A stretch of DNA of 28,548 nt from Saccoglossus kowalevskii. Lineage: Eukaryota; Hemichordata; Enteropneusta; Harrimaniidae. The stretch spans positions 174,449 to 202,996 of the forward strand of contig NW_003109082.1 of assembly GCF_000003605.2 (NCBI RefSeq), given 5' to 3'. The position numbers and the translations under genes are program-made. How positions within the stretch are numbered: position 1 is the first letter of the stretch; the number at the start of each line of letters is the position of its first letter. Shown piece after piece: positions 26,952 to 28,548 of this stretch. The notes beneath the pieces are model-generated. The model was not told where the DNA came from. It made no database searches and worked only from the letters and a program-made list of their open reading frames with translations.

Positions 26952-28548
26952 GTGAGTTTATTGTCAAAGGTTGTTTCAAGATGATTTACCTTTTCACGGT
27001 CACACATGCTCTCTTTCAAAATGCCAAATAATCAAACAAATTATGCTGTTTTTTGTTCTAAATACACCATGCACAGTGTTGACCTATAAAAACATAAAAA
27101 TCTCCCACTTAACATTGCTGGGATGTGGAGGATGAGAAGTGGTAAATAATGTAATGACACAAGAGTCTTGATTGCCGGTGAAAGGAAGGGGGGTCTCACC
27201 CCGCACGTGCAGGTGTCATAGCGGTCCCTCCCCTGATGCACCTTGGTCGTTTGAGTTACATCATGACATGGACAACGTGGTACCTGAGTGTGAGTGGTCA
27301 CTACGGCAACCCTGGCAGTGGGCGTCGTAAGTGCTGTTGCCAGGGTACCAGTCTCAACATTGACTAGCTCTGTGGCAAGGACACCGTGGTACCCAAGCAA
27401 AGTTGTGCATGCTGCAGTGACAGCCACCTTGTATTTTATTAAATAATGCTGATAATTTCAGAGTAACACTGACAAATTGCAGGGTGGGTGGGTGTAAAAC
27501 GGCTAGGTATAGACAGCAAGCACTGAGGCAAGTGTAATACAAGTGAATGATGGATGATTGTATTCCGATGCTTATATAGAGAGTGAGATTAAAAGGTGTG
27601 AAGATAAGCAGCTAGGACATAAACAAATGTACAAATAACTCTAATTAAAGCATAGTGACCTAAGCTGTTAGGTGTGGTGTTAATGAAATGATAACATGAC
27701 AGATCAGTGAGGGAGTGTGATGTGTGGGGTTTAATGAATATTGATTAATTTCATGATGGTGATGAGAAAATTTGCCGGGTGTGTTGGGCAGTTGTAATCT
27801 TTGTGTGATTAAGTGAATGTGATTAATTAATACGTAATGATGCCTTAAGGTAGCGAGACTATTATTTGTGTTGAAAATTACGATTTTCACATTTATTTAT
27901 TAATTGATGAAATGCACCATAAACTTTCATATGATAAAGTCAATATAACATAGGATGTCATGTAAGTTGGTTAAAATGTAGATTTTCTGAAGGGAAGCAA
28001 GGCAGCCTCAGTAGTGTTTTCCAAAATCAACAACACAGGTTTAATCTGTGTGCCTATAAGTTTCAAAGATAAACTCAAGACAAAGCAATGTTAGGATGTG
28101 TTCACAGATTAGTCATTTGCATATGAATGTGTCAGACACAAGGTCACACAGCCACTGAAAAAAATCATTGATTTTGGTGTTTTCATATGCCGAATTTATC
28201 CAATTATAGCTATCCCATTCCTTTATTTTTTTGGTTTCCAATAGCCTTACACATTTGGATGTCCCTACACATGGTAAAACAGACCTTGATGGGAAAACAA
28301 ATTGATTGTGCCGATAAACAAGCTTGAAAATCTTTGCTGTTACTTCATGGACGTTTTCTAGAGTTTATGTTTTTCAAAATGCAAGGTCTTTAACAAAAAA
28401 TAACGTGTAACTTATTGTCGTCGGATTAACACCAAATTTTAACAGCTTTAAGGTGACAATGAGAGGACTTGAATGTGTCCAGACAAATATTTCATCGATT
28501 ATTTACCAACGAGTTGTGGTTTGAGTTGGGGGCAATGCGACTAAAACA
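26952..28548. other. Intron 39, running off the window
   Basis: After exon 39 I find no further exon carrying the second half of the GPS (a C-x-C-x-H-x-T/S segment) in phase 0. The region contains a GC-rich degenerate repeat at about 27190-27430. The rest is AT-rich with no recognised element. Confidence 0.6.
27190..27430. repeat. GC-rich degenerate ~21-22-bp repeat
   Basis: The site ggtacc occurs at 27279, 27344 and 27388, spaced about three and two units of ~22 bp. Related ggcaaccctgg and gttgccaggg motifs lie between. GC content is clearly above the surrounding intron. The minus strand is open for 128 codons (27041-27427) with an Ala/Thr/Val-rich, roughly 7-residue pattern, best explained by the repeat. 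Confidence 0.5.

Noticed and set aside
27041-27427. 128-codon antisense protein gene
   Set aside because: The open frame coincides with a GC-rich degenerate repeat, has no splice partners or recognised domain, and ends inside intron 39. Kept only as a finding to check.
1-28548. CRISPR array, operon, phage or bacterial defence system
   Set aside because: The tandem repeats lack unique spacers, the coding sequence is spliced with GT-AG introns, and SINE, LINE and MITE remnants show this is animal nuclear DNA.

Overview
The window is invertebrate nuclear DNA: AT-rich, with one spliced gene on the + strand running through nearly all of it and introns full of short transposon remnants. I assembled 39 coding exons (100 to 26951) by joining open segments at GT-AG borders. 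All phases agree, and the sum is 6,426 nt, or 2,142 codons in one uninterrupted frame. The gene continues off both ends.

The protein is a long array of about 15 Calx-beta repeats, spaced roughly 120-130 residues apart. Recurrent marks are the linker N-D-x-P-x-G-(V/I/L)-x-x-F, an R-x-x-G strand, V-x-W, A-x-x-G-x-D-(F/Y), a G-x-(V/I)-x-F strand, and D-D-x-x-x-E-x-x-E-x-F. The array is followed by an alpha-helical stretch and then a Cys/Trp-rich segment that looks like the first half of a GPS motif inside a GAIN domain. Calx-beta arrays ending in GAIN/GPS are characteristic of ADGRV1 (VLGR1/GPR98), the very large adhesion GPCR. The window therefore shows the C-terminal part of the ectodomain. 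The N-terminal repeats, the EPTP repeats and the seven-helix region lie outside it. The species cannot be fixed from this sequence; a marine invertebrate deuterostome or other non-vertebrate bilaterian is plausible.

Layout: 1-99 intron; 100-25542 exons 1-35 (Calx-beta array, with exon 35 crossing into GAIN); 25765-26951 exons 36-39 (GAIN and the start of GPS); 26952-28548 intron. The introns hold:
- a minus-strand non-LTR retrotransposon C-terminal remnant (2958-3269);
- two tRNA-derived SINE-like elements (about 1100-1395 minus, 22728-22962 plus);
- a 391-bp MITE with 7-bp target duplication (7464-7854);
- two TTAA-type inverted-repeat elements (18044-18317, and more tentatively 6790-7305);
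- several TA-flanked MITEs with ACTGTAAAA-like ends, two of them multi-copy families;
- a 51-bp minisatellite beside exon 33, a ~155-bp tandem repeat, a 46-bp repeat, a GC-rich degenerate ~21-bp repeat and simple repeats.

I found no rRNA, functional tRNA, CRISPR array, operon or second protein gene. I see no clearly new molecular system. The more distinctive points are the echo of intron positions across repeats, cysteine pairs in two Calx-beta domains, a Ser/Asp-rich insertion in another, transposon remnants abutting splice acceptors, and a 31-bp perfect palindrome inside a 7-bp direct repeat.
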